The translations under genes were made by a program, and so were the position numbers. From Subtercola endophyticus (GTDB lineage: Bacteria > Actinomycetota > Actinomycetes > Actinomycetales > Microbacteriaceae): DNA of 64,000 nucleotides. The notes under the pieces were generated by a model, which saw only the letters and a program-made list of their open reading frames with translations, did not search any database and was not told the DNA's origin. This document shows positions 26,443-34,939 of this stretch, piece after piece (within the stretch, counting starts at the first letter, position 1; each line of letters starts with the position of its first letter). The DNA lies in NCBI RefSeq assembly GCF_021044565.1, contig NZ_CP087997.1:868001-932000 (forward strand), read 5' to 3'.

Positions 26443-26470
26443 TGCACCTCTCACCGTTAGGATCGTGCCC

Positions 26471-27049
26471 ATGCTCGAAGAGGAATATCAGCCGAGGCGA
26501 AAGCTGCCCACCGCCCTGCGGCCGCCCTCGCCGCCGGTCGAGACGTTCTCGTTCAGCATTCGCGACGCGACGCTCGCCGACATGCCCGCGGTGCGGGAGT
26601 TGTACAACCACTACGTGGCCAATACCGTGGTCACGCTCGACGAAGACGCCATGTCGCTGAAGGAGTGGCGCTCGAAGTTCGAGTGGGTGTCGAGACTGGG
26701 CCTGCCGTTTCTGCTCGCGGTGTCGGCCACCGACCAGATGATCGGTTTCGCGTACGTCTCACCGTGGAAGCAGAAGGCCGCCTACCGGCGCACGGTCGAA
26801 GATTCGATCTACCTCGGGCCGGCCGCAACCGGCAAAGGTCTCGGCAAGGCGCTCATGAAAGAGCTGCTGGCACGCAGCAAAGCCGCCGGGGTGAAAGAAG
26901 TGCTCGCCGTGATCGTCGACAAGGGGGCCGAGGGGTCGATCCGCTTGCACGAGAGCCTCGGCTTCAAAGAGGTCGGGCGGCTTGGCAAAGTCGGCTTCAA
27001 GTTCAACCGGTGGCTCGGCACGGTGCTCTTGCAGAAACATCTTAAGTAA
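26471..27049 (+). CDS. GNAT N-acetyltransferase, phosphinothricin acetyltransferase-like
   Basis: 192 aa. FSIRDATLADMPAVRELYNH followed by YVANTVVTLDEDA matches the PAT/YncA-like GNAT group; acetyl-CoA binding is at SIYLGPAATGKGLGKALMKE; the C-terminus is HESLGFKEVGRLGKVGFKF. The natural substrate is not predictable and may be an amino acid analogue. The ATG at 26471 follows TAGGAT (26458-26463) by 7 nt, and the first 28 residues are a charged extension. Confidence 0.85.
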   Translation: MLEEEYQPRRKLPTALRPPSPPVETFSFSIRDATLADMPAVRELYNHYVANTVVTLDEDAMSLKEWRSKFEWVSRLGLPFLLAVSATDQMIGFAYVSPWKQKAAYRRTVEDSIYLGPAATGKGLGKALMKELLARSKAAGVKEVLAVIVDKGAEGSIRLHESLGFKEVGRLGKVGFKFNRWLGTVLLQKHLK

Positions 27050-27051
27050 AC

Positions 27052-27552
27052 TCACTCACCCGTTACTCCGTCGAGCAGTTCGCGCAGAATGTCGATGTGG
27101 CCGAGGTGGCGCGCCGTCTCCTCGATCAGGTGCAGCATGATCCAGCGCAGCGTGAAGCGCCCCTCGCGGCCTGCACACACGTCGTCGAGCGAATGGCTGG
27201 CGATGACCTCGTTCGACTCCGCCCAGACCGCCCGATAGTCCGCAAGGATCGCAGCGAGCGAGTCGTCGGCCGTCACGCGGAACTCACCATCGGGGTCGGC
27301 CTCGCTCCAGCGATACTCGATGCCCGTTTCGCCGTTCATCACCTCGCGAAACCAGCTGCGCTCCACGTCGGCCAGGTGCCGGATGAGTCCAGACACGGTG
27401 GTGATCGACGGCAATAACACTCGGGCTGCGTCGGCATCGCTCAGTCCCGTCGCCTTCACGACGACAGACTGGCGCTGCAACGTCAAGAACTCTTCAAGGC
27501 TCTGCCGGTCATCCGCTCGGCCCGCGGGATCGATGCGCGTAATGGTACTCAT
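27052..27552 (-). CDS. DinB/DUF664-family putative metal-binding protein
   Basis: 166 aa, four-helix DinB-like fold. Potential metal ligands are His in LIRHLADVERSWF, His in WIMLHLIEETARHLGH and the last His of that motif, the usual three-His pattern. In actinobacteria these are often mycothiol- or bacillithiol-dependent transferases, but the substrate is unknown. It is divergent from the amidase with overlapping TAGGCT boxes only 47 nt apart. Confidence 0.88.
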   Translation of the reverse strand: MSTITRIDPAGRADDRQSLEEFLTLQRQSVVVKATGLSDADAARVLLPSITTVSGLIRHLADVERSWFREVMNGETGIEYRWSEADPDGEFRVTADDSLAAILADYRAVWAESNEVIASHSLDDVCAGREGRFTLRWIMLHLIEETARHLGHIDILRELLDGVTGE

Positions 27553-27599
27553 CGAGCCAGCCTACGAGAGCACCGGATGCCCGGCGTAGGCTCGAGGGT
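27553..27599. promoter_or_regulatory. Divergent leaderless promoters of dinB-like and amidase genes
   Basis: TAGGCT on the minus strand (27564-27559) is 6 nt from the DinB ATG, and TAGGCT on the plus strand (27587-27592) is 7 nt from the amidase ATG. The two polymerases would compete for this 47-bp gap, so the genes are probably inversely or jointly controlled. Confidence 0.6.
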
Positions 27600-29051
27600 A
27601 TGGCAGAGCTTCACGACCTGACCGCGCTCGAACAATGGCGATTGCTGCAGAAGGGCGAGGTCGGCGTGCTCGAACTCACTGAGCACTACCTCGCCCGCAT
27701 CGAGCGGCTGAACCCGTCGCTCGGCGCGTTTCACGAGGTGACGGCCGACCGCGCCCGCGCGCGTGCTCGGGAGGTCGAGGCGACCGTGCCGCGCACGACT
27801 ACCCTGTGGGGGCTGCCGTTCGGCGACAAAGACCTGGTGCGCCGGCGCGGGGTGCGCACGACCTTCGGGTCTCGGGTGTTCGAGCAGTTCGTGCCCGAGG
27901 AGTCCGACGAGATCGCCGAGGTTCTCGACGAAGCCGGGGGAGTGAGCCTCGGCAAGACCGCGACGCCCGAGTTCGGGCTGCCGAGCTACACCGAGAACCT
28001 CGTGGCGCCGCCGGCCCGCAACCCTTACGACACCGACCTGGGGCCTGGCGGTTCGAGCGGTGGGGCGGCCGTGGCGGTCGCTGCCGGGCTGCTGCCGTTC
28101 GCGCCCGGTTCCGACGGCGGCGGGTCGATCCGCATTCCCGCGGCGGCCACCGGGCTCGTGGGGCTGAAGCCGACTCGAGGTCTGATTCCCGCCTCGTCGG
28201 GTATCGGAACTCTGGCCGGGCTCGGCGTCGGCGGCCCGCTGGCGAGAACCGTCGCCGATGCCGCCCTGCTGCTCGACGGCATGATCGCCCCCTCGGGCGG
28301 AGCACCACGCCACCACTTCTCGCTGCGCGCGCCGTCGAACGTCGAGGGACCCTACCTCGGCGCGGCCATCCGCGGAGAAGGGCGGTTTCAGATCGGCGTG
28401 CTGCTCGACTCGCCGTGGCAGCTCGACTACGAGATCACCCTCGACCCCGAGGTGCGTGAGACGTTCGAGCAGACTGTCGAGCTGCTGGCCGAGCTCGGAC
28501 ACGGGCTCGAGACGCTCTCGCTGCTGCCGTCGCCCGAATACGGCCCCGCCTTCCGCACCATCTGGCAGGCCGGCGCGGCCATGCTGCCGGTCGACGACAC
28601 GAACGAGCATCTGCTCGAACCCCTCACGCTCTGGCTCATGCACCGCGGCCGCGAGCTGCCCGCGACGGCGCTGATGGATGCCCTGCAGAAGCTCTCGGCG
28701 TTCGAACGCTCGGTCATCGCGCAGTTCTCCTCGTTCGACGCGGTGCTCACGCCCACGCTGGCGATGCCGCCGCGCCCGATCGGCTGGTTCGACCCGGCGG
28801 ATGCCGAACTCAATTTCGCGCAACAGGTGCAGTACACGCCGTTCACGTCATTCGTGAATGTGAGCGGGTTGCCCGCCATCACGCTCCCGGTCGGTGCGAC
28901 CCCTGCTGTCGGTTCGGCTGCGGGCGGTCTGCCCATCGGCATGCAGCTGATCGGGCGTCCGGGTGGAGAAGCCACGTTGTTCGCTGTGGGGCGGCAGCTC
29001 GAGCGGGGGCTGCAGTGGTACGACGTTCATCCGCCGGCTTTCTCAGCCTAG
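27600..29051 (+). CDS. Amidase-signature family enzyme
   Basis: 483 aa. The Ser-cisSer-Lys triad is visible: Lys in GLPFGDKDLV, and the serines in GPGGSSGGAAVAVAAG and GSDGGGSIRIPAAATG. It is not GatA, because no gatC/gatB is nearby and the C-terminal region differs. The likely reaction is hydrolysis of an amide such as an amino-acid amide; the substrate is unknown. ATG 27600. A short GAGATC/GATCTC stem (29051-29068) follows the stop. Confidence 0.9.
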   Translation: MAELHDLTALEQWRLLQKGEVGVLELTEHYLARIERLNPSLGAFHEVTADRARARAREVEATVPRTTTLWGLPFGDKDLVRRRGVRTTFGSRVFEQFVPEESDEIAEVLDEAGGVSLGKTATPEFGLPSYTENLVAPPARNPYDTDLGPGGSSGGAAVAVAAGLLPFAPGSDGGGSIRIPAAATGLVGLKPTRGLIPASSGIGTLAGLGVGGPLARTVADAALLLDGMIAPSGGAPRHHFSLRAPSNVEGPYLGAAIRGEGRFQIGVLLDSPWQLDYEITLDPEVRETFEQTVELLAELGHGLETLSLLPSPEYGPAFRTIWQAGAAMLPVDDTNEHLLEPLTLWLMHRGRELPATALMDALQKLSAFERSVIAQFSSFDAVLTPTLAMPPRPIGWFDPADAELNFAQQVQYTPFTSFVNVSGLPAITLPVGATPAVGSAAGGLPIGMQLIGRPGGEATLFAVGRQLERGLQWYDVHPPAFSA

Positions 29052-29103
29052 AGATCGTCTGAGATCTCATTCTGTGAGTTCTCATACACACCGCGTCAGG
29101 TGG

Positions 29104-29133
29104 TTGCACGATTAGGTTAGGCAACCCTATGCT
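29104..29133 (+). promoter_or_regulatory. Iron box (DtxR/IdeR-type operator) inside a promoter
   Basis: TTAGGTTAGGCAACCCTAT at 29112-29130 matches the 19-bp actinobacterial IdeR/DmdR1 consensus TTAGGTTAGGCTAACCTAA at 16 positions. It lies between a -35 TTGCAC (29104-29109) and a -10 TATGCT (29128-29133), where a bound Fe2+-repressor would block polymerase. The start codon follows 8 nt later. Confidence 0.8.
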
Positions 29134-29141
29134 TGAGACAA

Positions 29142-29639
29142 ATGAGCGTAGTACTGACTAGCCCCGAAGCCGCAATGCGAGCATCCGGTGTCACCGAGAC
29201 GGGCGGCCAGATCGCCACTCTGCGGGGACGAGTTCTGCTCGCCGCGGAGGTTTCGTCGCTCGACGCCGTGCGTGACGTCATCGCGCACATTCAGTCAGTG
29301 CAGACCCGCACCAATCGCACCCGCGGCCAGGTCTTCATCGAAGTCGCCTCCGCTGAGCAACTCGAGCAGATCACCCTGCTCGAGCCACTCGAAACCCCCG
29401 AACTGATCACCGTGACCTGGCTCGCGCGCGACGTGCGCAGCGGGGCCCCGGGTACCGGCGAGTCGTGCCGTGCCGGAGTCGCGCTCGGACGAGCCGTTCG
29501 TGCCTGGGTGAGCGAGATGACCACGGGCGACCCCGAGATCGACGGCGATGAGCTCTCAGCCGTGGTCTTCGGCGACTCACCGGAGATCGTCGACCTGCGC
29601 CTCGACCTCATCTCGACGCTGGGCCTGCTCGCGGCCTGA
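29142..29639 (+). CDS. Stand-alone siderophore-interacting protein (SIP) domain protein, iron-regulated
   Basis: 165 aa. RGRVLLAAEVSSLDAVRDVI, TRGQVFIEVASAEQ and LITVTWLARD follow the pattern of the C-terminal NAD(P)H-binding domain of siderophore-interacting ferric reductases (VLLAGDET...IE+ADAAE...V.WL.R). The N-terminal FAD-binding barrel is completely absent, and a Gly-containing acidic tail follows (AVVFGDSPEIVDLRLDL). The ATG at 29142 is 8 nt from a TATGCT box and just after an iron box, so expression is predicted in iron starvation. It could deliver electrons with a partner, sense NAD(P)H, or be a decayed SIP. Assignment of the domain is by pattern only. Confidence 0.65.
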   Translation: MSVVLTSPEAAMRASGVTETGGQIATLRGRVLLAAEVSSLDAVRDVIAHIQSVQTRTNRTRGQVFIEVASAEQLEQITLLEPLETPELITVTWLARDVRSGAPGTGESCRAGVALGRAVRAWVSEMTTGDPEIDGDELSAVVFGDSPEIVDLRLDLISTLGLLAA

Positions 29640-29650
29640 GCGACTCCCTG

Positions 29651-29682
29651 TCTGGGCACCTCTCCGTCTGGGCAACTCTCCG
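29651..29682 (+). repeat. 16-bp tandem repeat
   Basis: TCTGGGCACCTCTCCG at 29651-29666 and TCTGGGCAACTCTCCG at 29667-29682, just after the SIP-like gene. The rest of the gap to 29738 shows nothing distinctive. Confidence 0.75.
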
Positions 29683-29738
29683 TCCACACTGTGGTAGCGG
29701 GTATCCACGATGTCAGTGGCTCATGGTGAACTTATCTC

Positions 29739-31136
29739 ATGAAAGATGAACCTCACTGCGAAGGGCACGAAGCCGGTGACGGCGGCGAATCCGGCAACTC
29801 GCTGCAGCGACGCGAGCGTTTCGCCGACGCTGTCGGCGACGTCGTGCGCTGTGCGAAAGAGGTCGCGGCGGCACACGCTCGACAGGCCGACGCGGTCGAG
29901 CGGGCCCGGCGCGCGGGAGCTGCTCTGGGGGCGGTGGATTGCGCGACGGGAGGCCCGCTCTGGTCGCCCGAGGCGGTGACTCAGCGCATCGTGGTGACCG
30001 AGCTCGCCGTGGCGCTTCGTCTCAGCGAAACCGACGCCCGTCGGCTCGTCGACACGGCCGAAGGTCTCGCGGGAGTGTTTGTCGCCACGGGTCGCGCTCT
30101 CGAGTCCGGCGCGATCTCGTACCGGCATGCCGAGAAGATCGTTCAGCACAGCGCCGCTTTGCCACCCGAATGTCTGCTCGACTATCAAGGCCGTCTGCTT
30201 GAGCTGGCGCCCCGAGTATCGGTTCAACGGCTGGTGCGTCACGCTCGCGGTGCGGCTGAAGAGGCACAGCCTTCTACAGCCGTGCAGCGCCACTACGCCG
30301 CGACCACCGAAAGACGATTGTCGCTCGATCCGGCGGCCGACGGCATGGCGTTTCTCACTCATTACCTGCCGGCCGTCGAAGCCGTCGCCATCTTCAATCG
30401 GGCAACCGAGCTGGGTCGCTCCGTGAAGCAGTCCGGTGATCCGCGAACTCTCGCTCAACTGCGAGTCGACACGCTCAGCGACCTTTTACTCAACGGTGAG
30501 CCGAAGATTCCGGGCGCGAACCGCGGCGTGCGTGCTCACGTTCGTGTGACGGTGCCGATGTTGACCATGCTCGGCACAGGCGACTCGGCGCACCTCGATG
30601 GGTATGGGCCGATCGATCGACTCACTGCTCTTGAACTCACTCGGCAGGCTCCGGGGTTCATGAGAGTGCTTACCGACCCCGTCACCGGCATCGCACTCAA
30701 CTACGGCCGAACGCGATACAAGGCACCTGCCGATCTCGACACGTTGATTCGAACCGTTCACACCGAGTGCACGTTTCCCGTCGATTGCTCGTCGTCGGCC
30801 ACCGCAGACCTCGACCACACACGGCCATGGAACGACGGCGGCGACACGGCATTCCACAATCTCAGCCCCCTGTGCAGTAGCCATCACAAGGTCAAACACC
30901 ACACCGATTGGAATCTGGAGCAAGACCCCGGCGGTTCCGGAGCTCTCGTCTGGACATCTCCGGCCGGCTTCGCCTACGTCGTGGCACCCACGCCTATCGC
31001 GCGCCCGGCCCCGAGGTTCTCCCCAGCCTCCCCGCCGAAGAACCCGACTGTGAAGAACCCGACTGTGAAGAACCCGACCGCACATCTGCCCGAAAGCGCC
31101 GATCCGTCTGGCGGTGAGGGCGCGGCGCCCTTCTGA
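29739..31136 (+). CDS. DUF222/HNH endonuclease signature-containing protein
   Basis: 465 aa. A long alpha-helical DUF222 region (about 20-330; LRLSETDARRLVDTAEGLAG, SGAISYRHAEKIVQHSAALP) is followed by an HNH nuclease motif near residues 350-390 (DLDHTRPWNDGGDTAFHN, LCSSHHKVKHH). This family is present in many copies per genome in actinobacteria and has been linked to mobile or recombination-associated loci; the function is unproven. The C-terminus has a tandem KNPTV repeat encoded by a 15-bp unit (31039-31080). The gene uses slightly more A/T-rich codons than its neighbours, consistent with horizontal spread. Confidence 0.88.
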   Translation: MKDEPHCEGHEAGDGGESGNSLQRRERFADAVGDVVRCAKEVAAAHARQADAVERARRAGAALGAVDCATGGPLWSPEAVTQRIVVTELAVALRLSETDARRLVDTAEGLAGVFVATGRALESGAISYRHAEKIVQHSAALPPECLLDYQGRLLELAPRVSVQRLVRHARGAAEEAQPSTAVQRHYAATTERRLSLDPAADGMAFLTHYLPAVEAVAIFNRATELGRSVKQSGDPRTLAQLRVDTLSDLLLNGEPKIPGANRGVRAHVRVTVPMLTMLGTGDSAHLDGYGPIDRLTALELTRQAPGFMRVLTDPVTGIALNYGRTRYKAPADLDTLIRTVHTECTFPVDCSSSATADLDHTRPWNDGGDTAFHNLSPLCSSHHKVKHHTDWNLEQDPGGSGALVWTSPAGFAYVVAPTPIARPAPRFSPASPPKNPTVKNPTVKNPTAHLPESADPSGGEGAAPF

Positions 31137-31203
31137 CGAATGGGTCCCACCAGGTATTCGCAGAAGCGACTACATCAGTGCGCAATAGATTCGGTGCGCG
31201 GTA

Positions 31204-31288
31204 GCTGCGTGGCAGACCGCTGTGCGGCAGAGCGCTGCGTGGCGGAGCGCTGCACGGCAGAACGCTGTGCGGCAGAGCGCTGTACGGG
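31204..31288 (+). repeat. 15-bp tandem repeat, 5.6 units, after the SDR gene
   Basis: Units start at 31204, 31219, 31234, 31249, 31264 and 31279 (GCTGTGCGGCAGAGC and variants), ending 2 nt before the SDR stop codon. The remainder of 31137-31203 shows no feature. Confidence 0.9.
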
Positions 31289-31290
31289 CG

Positions 31291-32118
31291 TCAGGCGACC
31301 TCGCGGGCCGAGACCGCCCAGAGTTTCGCGGCGAAGTCGGCGTCGTTGGCCTGACGAGCGGTGTGGCCGTTCGGCTTCAGCTGGTCGAAGAAGGTGCCGC
31401 TCGGGGCATCCACCTCGTCTGCCGAGGCGAGGTGAACCAGGGGAGCGGCGCCGGCCTCGGGAGTCAGGCCGAGGCGACCGCCGAGCAGCCCGTTCGAGAT
31501 CTTCAGCGGCAGGGTGTCGGCGCCGAACGACGTCGACACGAACCCCGGGTGAAACGAGTACGCCGAGATGCCGCTGCCTGCGGTCTGCCGAGCGAGTTCC
31601 TTGATGAACAGGATGTTCGCGAGCTTCGCCGCCCCGTAGGCCGGCCAACCTCCCAGCCAGCGCCGGTTGCGCAGGTCGAGGTCGTCGAGCCGGATCTTTC
31701 CGAGAGTGTTCGCGCTCGACGCCGTCGAAATGACGCGCACCGGCGACACCGCTGCGTTCTCGCGCAATCGCGGCAGAAGCAGCGTGGTCAGCAGAAACGG
31801 CGCAAGGTGGTTGCTCTGAATGGTGCGTTCGTGCCCATCGACCGTCAGCGCACGCTTCTTGACCAGCCCGCCGGCGTTGTTGGCCAGCACGTCGATGCGG
31901 TCGAAGCGGTTCAGCAGCGCATCCGCCAGCGCCCGCACATCGTCGAGTCGGTCGTAGTCGGCGAGAAACGCCTCGCCCCCGATGTCAGCCGCCACCGACC
32001 GCGTGCGCTCGGGGCTGCGACCCACGACCGCGATCGTGTGGCCCTGCGCGGCGAGCGTGCCGGCTGCCGACCGACCGATGCCCGAACTGCCCCCGGTGAT
32101 CACGATGACTTTGCTCAC
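31291..32118 (-). CDS. Short-chain dehydrogenase/reductase (retinol dehydrogenase/WWOX-like)
   Basis: 275 aa. Cofactor loop TGGSSGIGRSAAGTL, VLANNAGGLVKKR, ISTASSANTLGKI and YGAAKLANILFIKEL (YxxxK). The region LRNRRWLGGWPAYG is typical of long SDRs annotated as retinol-dehydrogenase-like; the substrate is unknown. The GTG start at 32118 overlaps the upstream small-protein stop by 4 nt, making this the last gene of a minus-strand unit crotonase, flavoprotein, small protein, SDR. Confidence 0.9.
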   Translation of the reverse strand: MSKVIVITGGSSGIGRSAAGTLAAQGHTIAVVGRSPERTRSVAADIGGEAFLADYDRLDDVRALADALLNRFDRIDVLANNAGGLVKKRALTVDGHERTIQSNHLAPFLLTTLLLPRLRENAAVSPVRVISTASSANTLGKIRLDDLDLRNRRWLGGWPAYGAAKLANILFIKELARQTAGSGISAYSFHPGFVSTSFGADTLPLKISNGLLGGRLGLTPEAGAAPLVHLASADEVDAPSGTFFDQLKPNGHTARQANDADFAAKLWAVSAREVA

Positions 32119-32513
32119 CGGTAGCCGCCTTTCTCGAGCCCGGCTTCGATCTCGAAGCGGTTAGTGAGTGGGTCGCTTCCGGCCAGAAAGTACATGAACG
32201 GAAACGTGAGGCCGTACTTCTGCCACTGTAGCCGGTGCACGGCCTCGTGCTCGAGCACGATGGGGCCCGCGTTTGCATCGGTGAGGTAGACGCCGCCGAT
32301 GCATGATCCGCCTCGCGAAAACGCCCAGGTCGGCAGACCGGTGCAGACGAAGAGGCCGTCGACACGGCGAATGCGCCCTGTGCTGAGCACGGCACCCCAG
32401 ACCAGCCCGACGAGTGTCGCGTACAGGTATCCGGCGCGCGCGAGCGGCGGAGCCAGCAGCACGGCGCGAACGATGACGACGATGGGCGTGAGCAGCAGGC
32501 GTGCGATCTTCAC
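32115..32513 (-). CDS. Small membrane-associated protein with HEAVH motif
   Basis: 132 aa from a GTG at 32513, which lies 1 nt after the upstream stop. Two hydrophobic stretches (LLLTPIVVIVRAVLLAPP and YLYATLVGLVWGAVL) are followed by a domain containing GPIVLEHEAVHRLQWQKYGL, in which HEAVH resembles a zincin HExxH box, and RFEIEAGLE with a possible third ligand. Similar actinobacterial proteins are sometimes annotated as Fe-S oxidoreductase, but no cysteine cluster supports that here. It may be an inactive or minimal metalloprotease; the function is unknown. Overlaps both neighbours or nearly so, so tight translational coupling is expected. Confidence 0.7.
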   Translation of the reverse strand: MKIARLLLTPIVVIVRAVLLAPPLARAGYLYATLVGLVWGAVLSTGRIRRVDGLFVCTGLPTWAFSRGGSCIGGVYLTDANAGPIVLEHEAVHRLQWQKYGLTFPFMYFLAGSDPLTNRFEIEAGLEKGGYR

Positions 32514-32514
32514 C

Positions 32515-33975
32515 TCAGAAGCTCGAGTTGTCGCGGCCGTAGGTTTCGAGCAGTCGTAACCACACCTCGCTGAGGGTCGGATACGACGGCACGGCATGCC
32601 ACAACCGATTCAGCGGAACCTCGCCCACCACGGCGATGGTCGCCGAGTGGATGAGCTCACCCACGTCTTGACCCACGAAGGTCACCCCCAGCAGCACCTG
32701 GCGTTTCTCGTCGACCACCGCCTTGGCACGGCCGACGTAGTTCTCGCTCGTCACGCTCGCGCCGGCAACCCAGCTGATGTCGTATTCGACAGCCCGTACC
32801 GAGTAGCCGGCCTTCTTTGCGGCTGCCTCGGTCAGACCGACCGACGCCACCTCGGGATCGGTGAAAGTCACCTGCGGAACCGACTCGTGATCGGCCGTCG
32901 CAACATGCGCGCCCCAGGGCTCGACGGAGAGCTTATTGCCGAGAGCACGTGCTGCAATGACGTCGCCGGCCGCGCGCGCCTGGTACTTGCCCTGATGGGT
33001 CAGCAGCGCACGATGGTTCACGTCTCCGGTCGCGTAGAGCCAGTCACCCTCGAGGGGCGCGCCGTTCTCATCGAGCACGAGCAGCGTGTCGTCGGTCACC
33101 AGCCACTGGTTCGGCTTGAGTCCGATGGCCTCGAGGCCCAGATCGCCCGTGCGCGGCGACCGCCCGATGGCCACCAGAATCTCGTCGACCACGAGCGTAC
33201 CGCCGTCGTCGAGCGTGATGGTGACTTCGCCCCCCGCCCCGTTGCGCTTGACGGCCGTCGGCGACACACCGATGCTGACCCTGGCGCCGAGCCCGATGAG
33301 CGAGTCGCGAACCAGTTCACCGGCGAACGGCTCCTGGTTGCTGAGCAGGCCTGACCGCGACAACAGGGTGACATCGGAGCCGAGCGAGGCATACGCGGTG
33401 GCCATCTCGCAGCCGACCACTCCGCCGCCCAGAATCGCGAGCCGCTTCGGCACGACCTGCGACGAGGTAGCGTCTCGGCTGGTCCACGGACCGGAATCGG
33501 CGAGACCGGGTATGTCGGGCAGCAGCGCGGCCGACCCGGTAGACACCGTGATCGCGTGCCGGGCGACGAGATGCGTGACTTCACCCTGCTCATTTGTCAC
33601 GTCGAGCTCTTTCGGCGCCGTGAACCGGGCGTAACCCCGAACGAGCGTGATGCCCGCGCCGGCGACCCAGTCGACCTGGCTCTCGTCGTTCCATTCGTTC
33701 ACGACGGCATTGCGCCGTTTGAACACGGCGGCGGGGTCGAGGATGCCCGTGACCGCCTCCCGCGCGCCCGCGACATTCTCGGCTGCACGCAGCGCGGCAC
33801 CGCTTCGCAGCAGGGCTTTCGACGGCATGCACGCCCAGTACGAACACTCACCGCCGACGAGCTCGGTTTCGACGATGGCGACCGTCAGGCCGCCCTGTAC
33901 GGCACGGTCGGCGACGTTCTCGCCCACCGCCCCGGCGCCGATGACGATGAGGTCGTAAGTCTCGGTGGTAACCAT
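32515..33975 (-). CDS. Pyridine nucleotide-disulfide oxidoreductase (dihydrolipoamide dehydrogenase-like)
   Basis: 486 aa. FAD-binding GAGAVGENVADRAV, redox pair Cys44/Cys49 in GGECSYWACMPSKALL, NAD-binding ILGGGVVGCEMATAY, and ATGDVNHRALLTH near the second FAD contact. The C-terminal dimerisation domain ends HAVPSYPTLSEVWLRLLE, in place of the usual His-Glu lipoamide motif HAHPTLSE. It may be a non-canonical Lpd or a mycothione/mercuric-type reductase; partner complexes are not encoded nearby. It is the second gene of a four-gene operon. Confidence 0.88.
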   Translation of the reverse strand: MVTTETYDLIVIGAGAVGENVADRAVQGGLTVAIVETELVGGECSYWACMPSKALLRSGAALRAAENVAGAREAVTGILDPAAVFKRRNAVVNEWNDESQVDWVAGAGITLVRGYARFTAPKELDVTNEQGEVTHLVARHAITVSTGSAALLPDIPGLADSGPWTSRDATSSQVVPKRLAILGGGVVGCEMATAYASLGSDVTLLSRSGLLSNQEPFAGELVRDSLIGLGARVSIGVSPTAVKRNGAGGEVTITLDDGGTLVVDEILVAIGRSPRTGDLGLEAIGLKPNQWLVTDDTLLVLDENGAPLEGDWLYATGDVNHRALLTHQGKYQARAAGDVIAARALGNKLSVEPWGAHVATADHESVPQVTFTDPEVASVGLTEAAAKKAGYSVRAVEYDISWVAGASVTSENYVGRAKAVVDEKRQVLLGVTFVGQDVGELIHSATIAVVGEVPLNRLWHAVPSYPTLSEVWLRLLETYGRDNSSF

Positions 33976-33984
33976 GACCTCACA

Positions 33985-34818
33985 CTACCTGCCGACAAAG
34001 TCCGCCGGCTGGCGGTTGACGAACGCCTGCATTCCGCGCACGGAATCTTCGGTGGCCACCAGTCGAACGAGTTCGGGCTGCAGGGCGACGGCCGCGGCCA
34101 CCTGCCCGGCGTCATCACCAGCGCGTTCGGCGAGACGTGCGTTCGCGAGAGTCGCTTGAACCGCGAGGGGCGCCTGGGCGGCGATGCGCTCGGCGATCGC
34201 GAGTGCGGCGTCGAGTTGCTCGCCGTCGGGCACCAACTGTTGCACGAGGCCGATGCGATGGGCTTCAATCGCGTCGAAGGTGTCGCCCGTGAGCATCCAG
34301 CGCATCGCGTTGCCCCAGCCGACGGCACGGGGAAAACGGATGGTCGCACCCCCGAAGGGCAGAATGCCGCGGCTCACCTCGATCTGCGCGAATCGGGTCG
34401 ACTGCGCGGCGACGGTGACATCGCTGGCGAGCATGAGCTCGATGCCGAGTGTGAGGCAGGTTCCGTGCACGGCGATCACCACGGGCTTGGTGCGCGGCGG
34501 ACCGGTGGGGCTGACCTGCCAGGGGTCGACGCCGCCCTCGGCCACGATGTCGAGACCCGCCGCCGTGATGCGCGGACCCACGTCGGCGAGGTCGAGGCCC
34601 GCCGTGAAATGCTCGCCGACCGCATGAACCACACCGACCCGCAGCTCGGGGTCACGTTCGAGCTCGCCGTATGCCAGCGAGAGCTGCCGCAACAGTTCGA
34701 AGTCGGCGGCGTTGCGTTTCTCGGGCCGGTTGAACGCCATCAGCAGAATGTGGCCGCGACGTTCGACCAGTATGCGTGGAGAGACGGACGGGTTCTCGGA
34801 AGGGGTGTGCTCTGTCAT
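33985..34818 (-). CDS. Enoyl-CoA hydratase/isomerase (crotonase) family protein
   Basis: 277 aa. Crotonase fold with oxyanion-hole segments GEHFTAGLDLADVGP and VIAVHGTCLTLGIELMLASD, and FAQIEVSRGILPFGGATIRF, which holds the usual catalytic Glu. It probably hydrates a 2-enoyl-CoA; the acyl substrate is unknown. The ATG at 34818 is 6 nt after a TATCGT box (34830-34825). It leads a minus-strand operon; the flavoprotein gene begins 9 nt after its stop. Confidence 0.88.
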   Translation of the reverse strand: MTEHTPSENPSVSPRILVERRGHILLMAFNRPEKRNAADFELLRQLSLAYGELERDPELRVGVVHAVGEHFTAGLDLADVGPRITAAGLDIVAEGGVDPWQVSPTGPPRTKPVVIAVHGTCLTLGIELMLASDVTVAAQSTRFAQIEVSRGILPFGGATIRFPRAVGWGNAMRWMLTGDTFDAIEAHRIGLVQQLVPDGEQLDAALAIAERIAAQAPLAVQATLANARLAERAGDDAGQVAAAVALQPELVRLVATEDSVRGMQAFVNRQPADFVGR

Positions 34819-34888
34819 GCGACGACGATAACTCCGCGGGCGATCAGTCCGCTTTGTCGTTGTGGGATCTGTGCAGAACTCGGTGCTC

Positions 34889-34939
34889 AGTGGCCCTGTG
34901 TACTTAGTGGCCCTGTGTACTTAGTGGCCCTGTGCACTT
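34889..34939 (+). repeat. 17-bp tandem repeat, 3 units, at the arginase-like 3' end
   Basis: Units AGTGGCCCTGTGTACTT start at 34889, 34906 and 34923. The last unit runs into the arginase-like stop codon (34938-34940). Confidence 0.9.

Noticed and set aside
31137..31203. Gene between the HNH and SDR genes
   Set aside because: Short, no start with plausible composition; followed only by the 15-bp repeat array.
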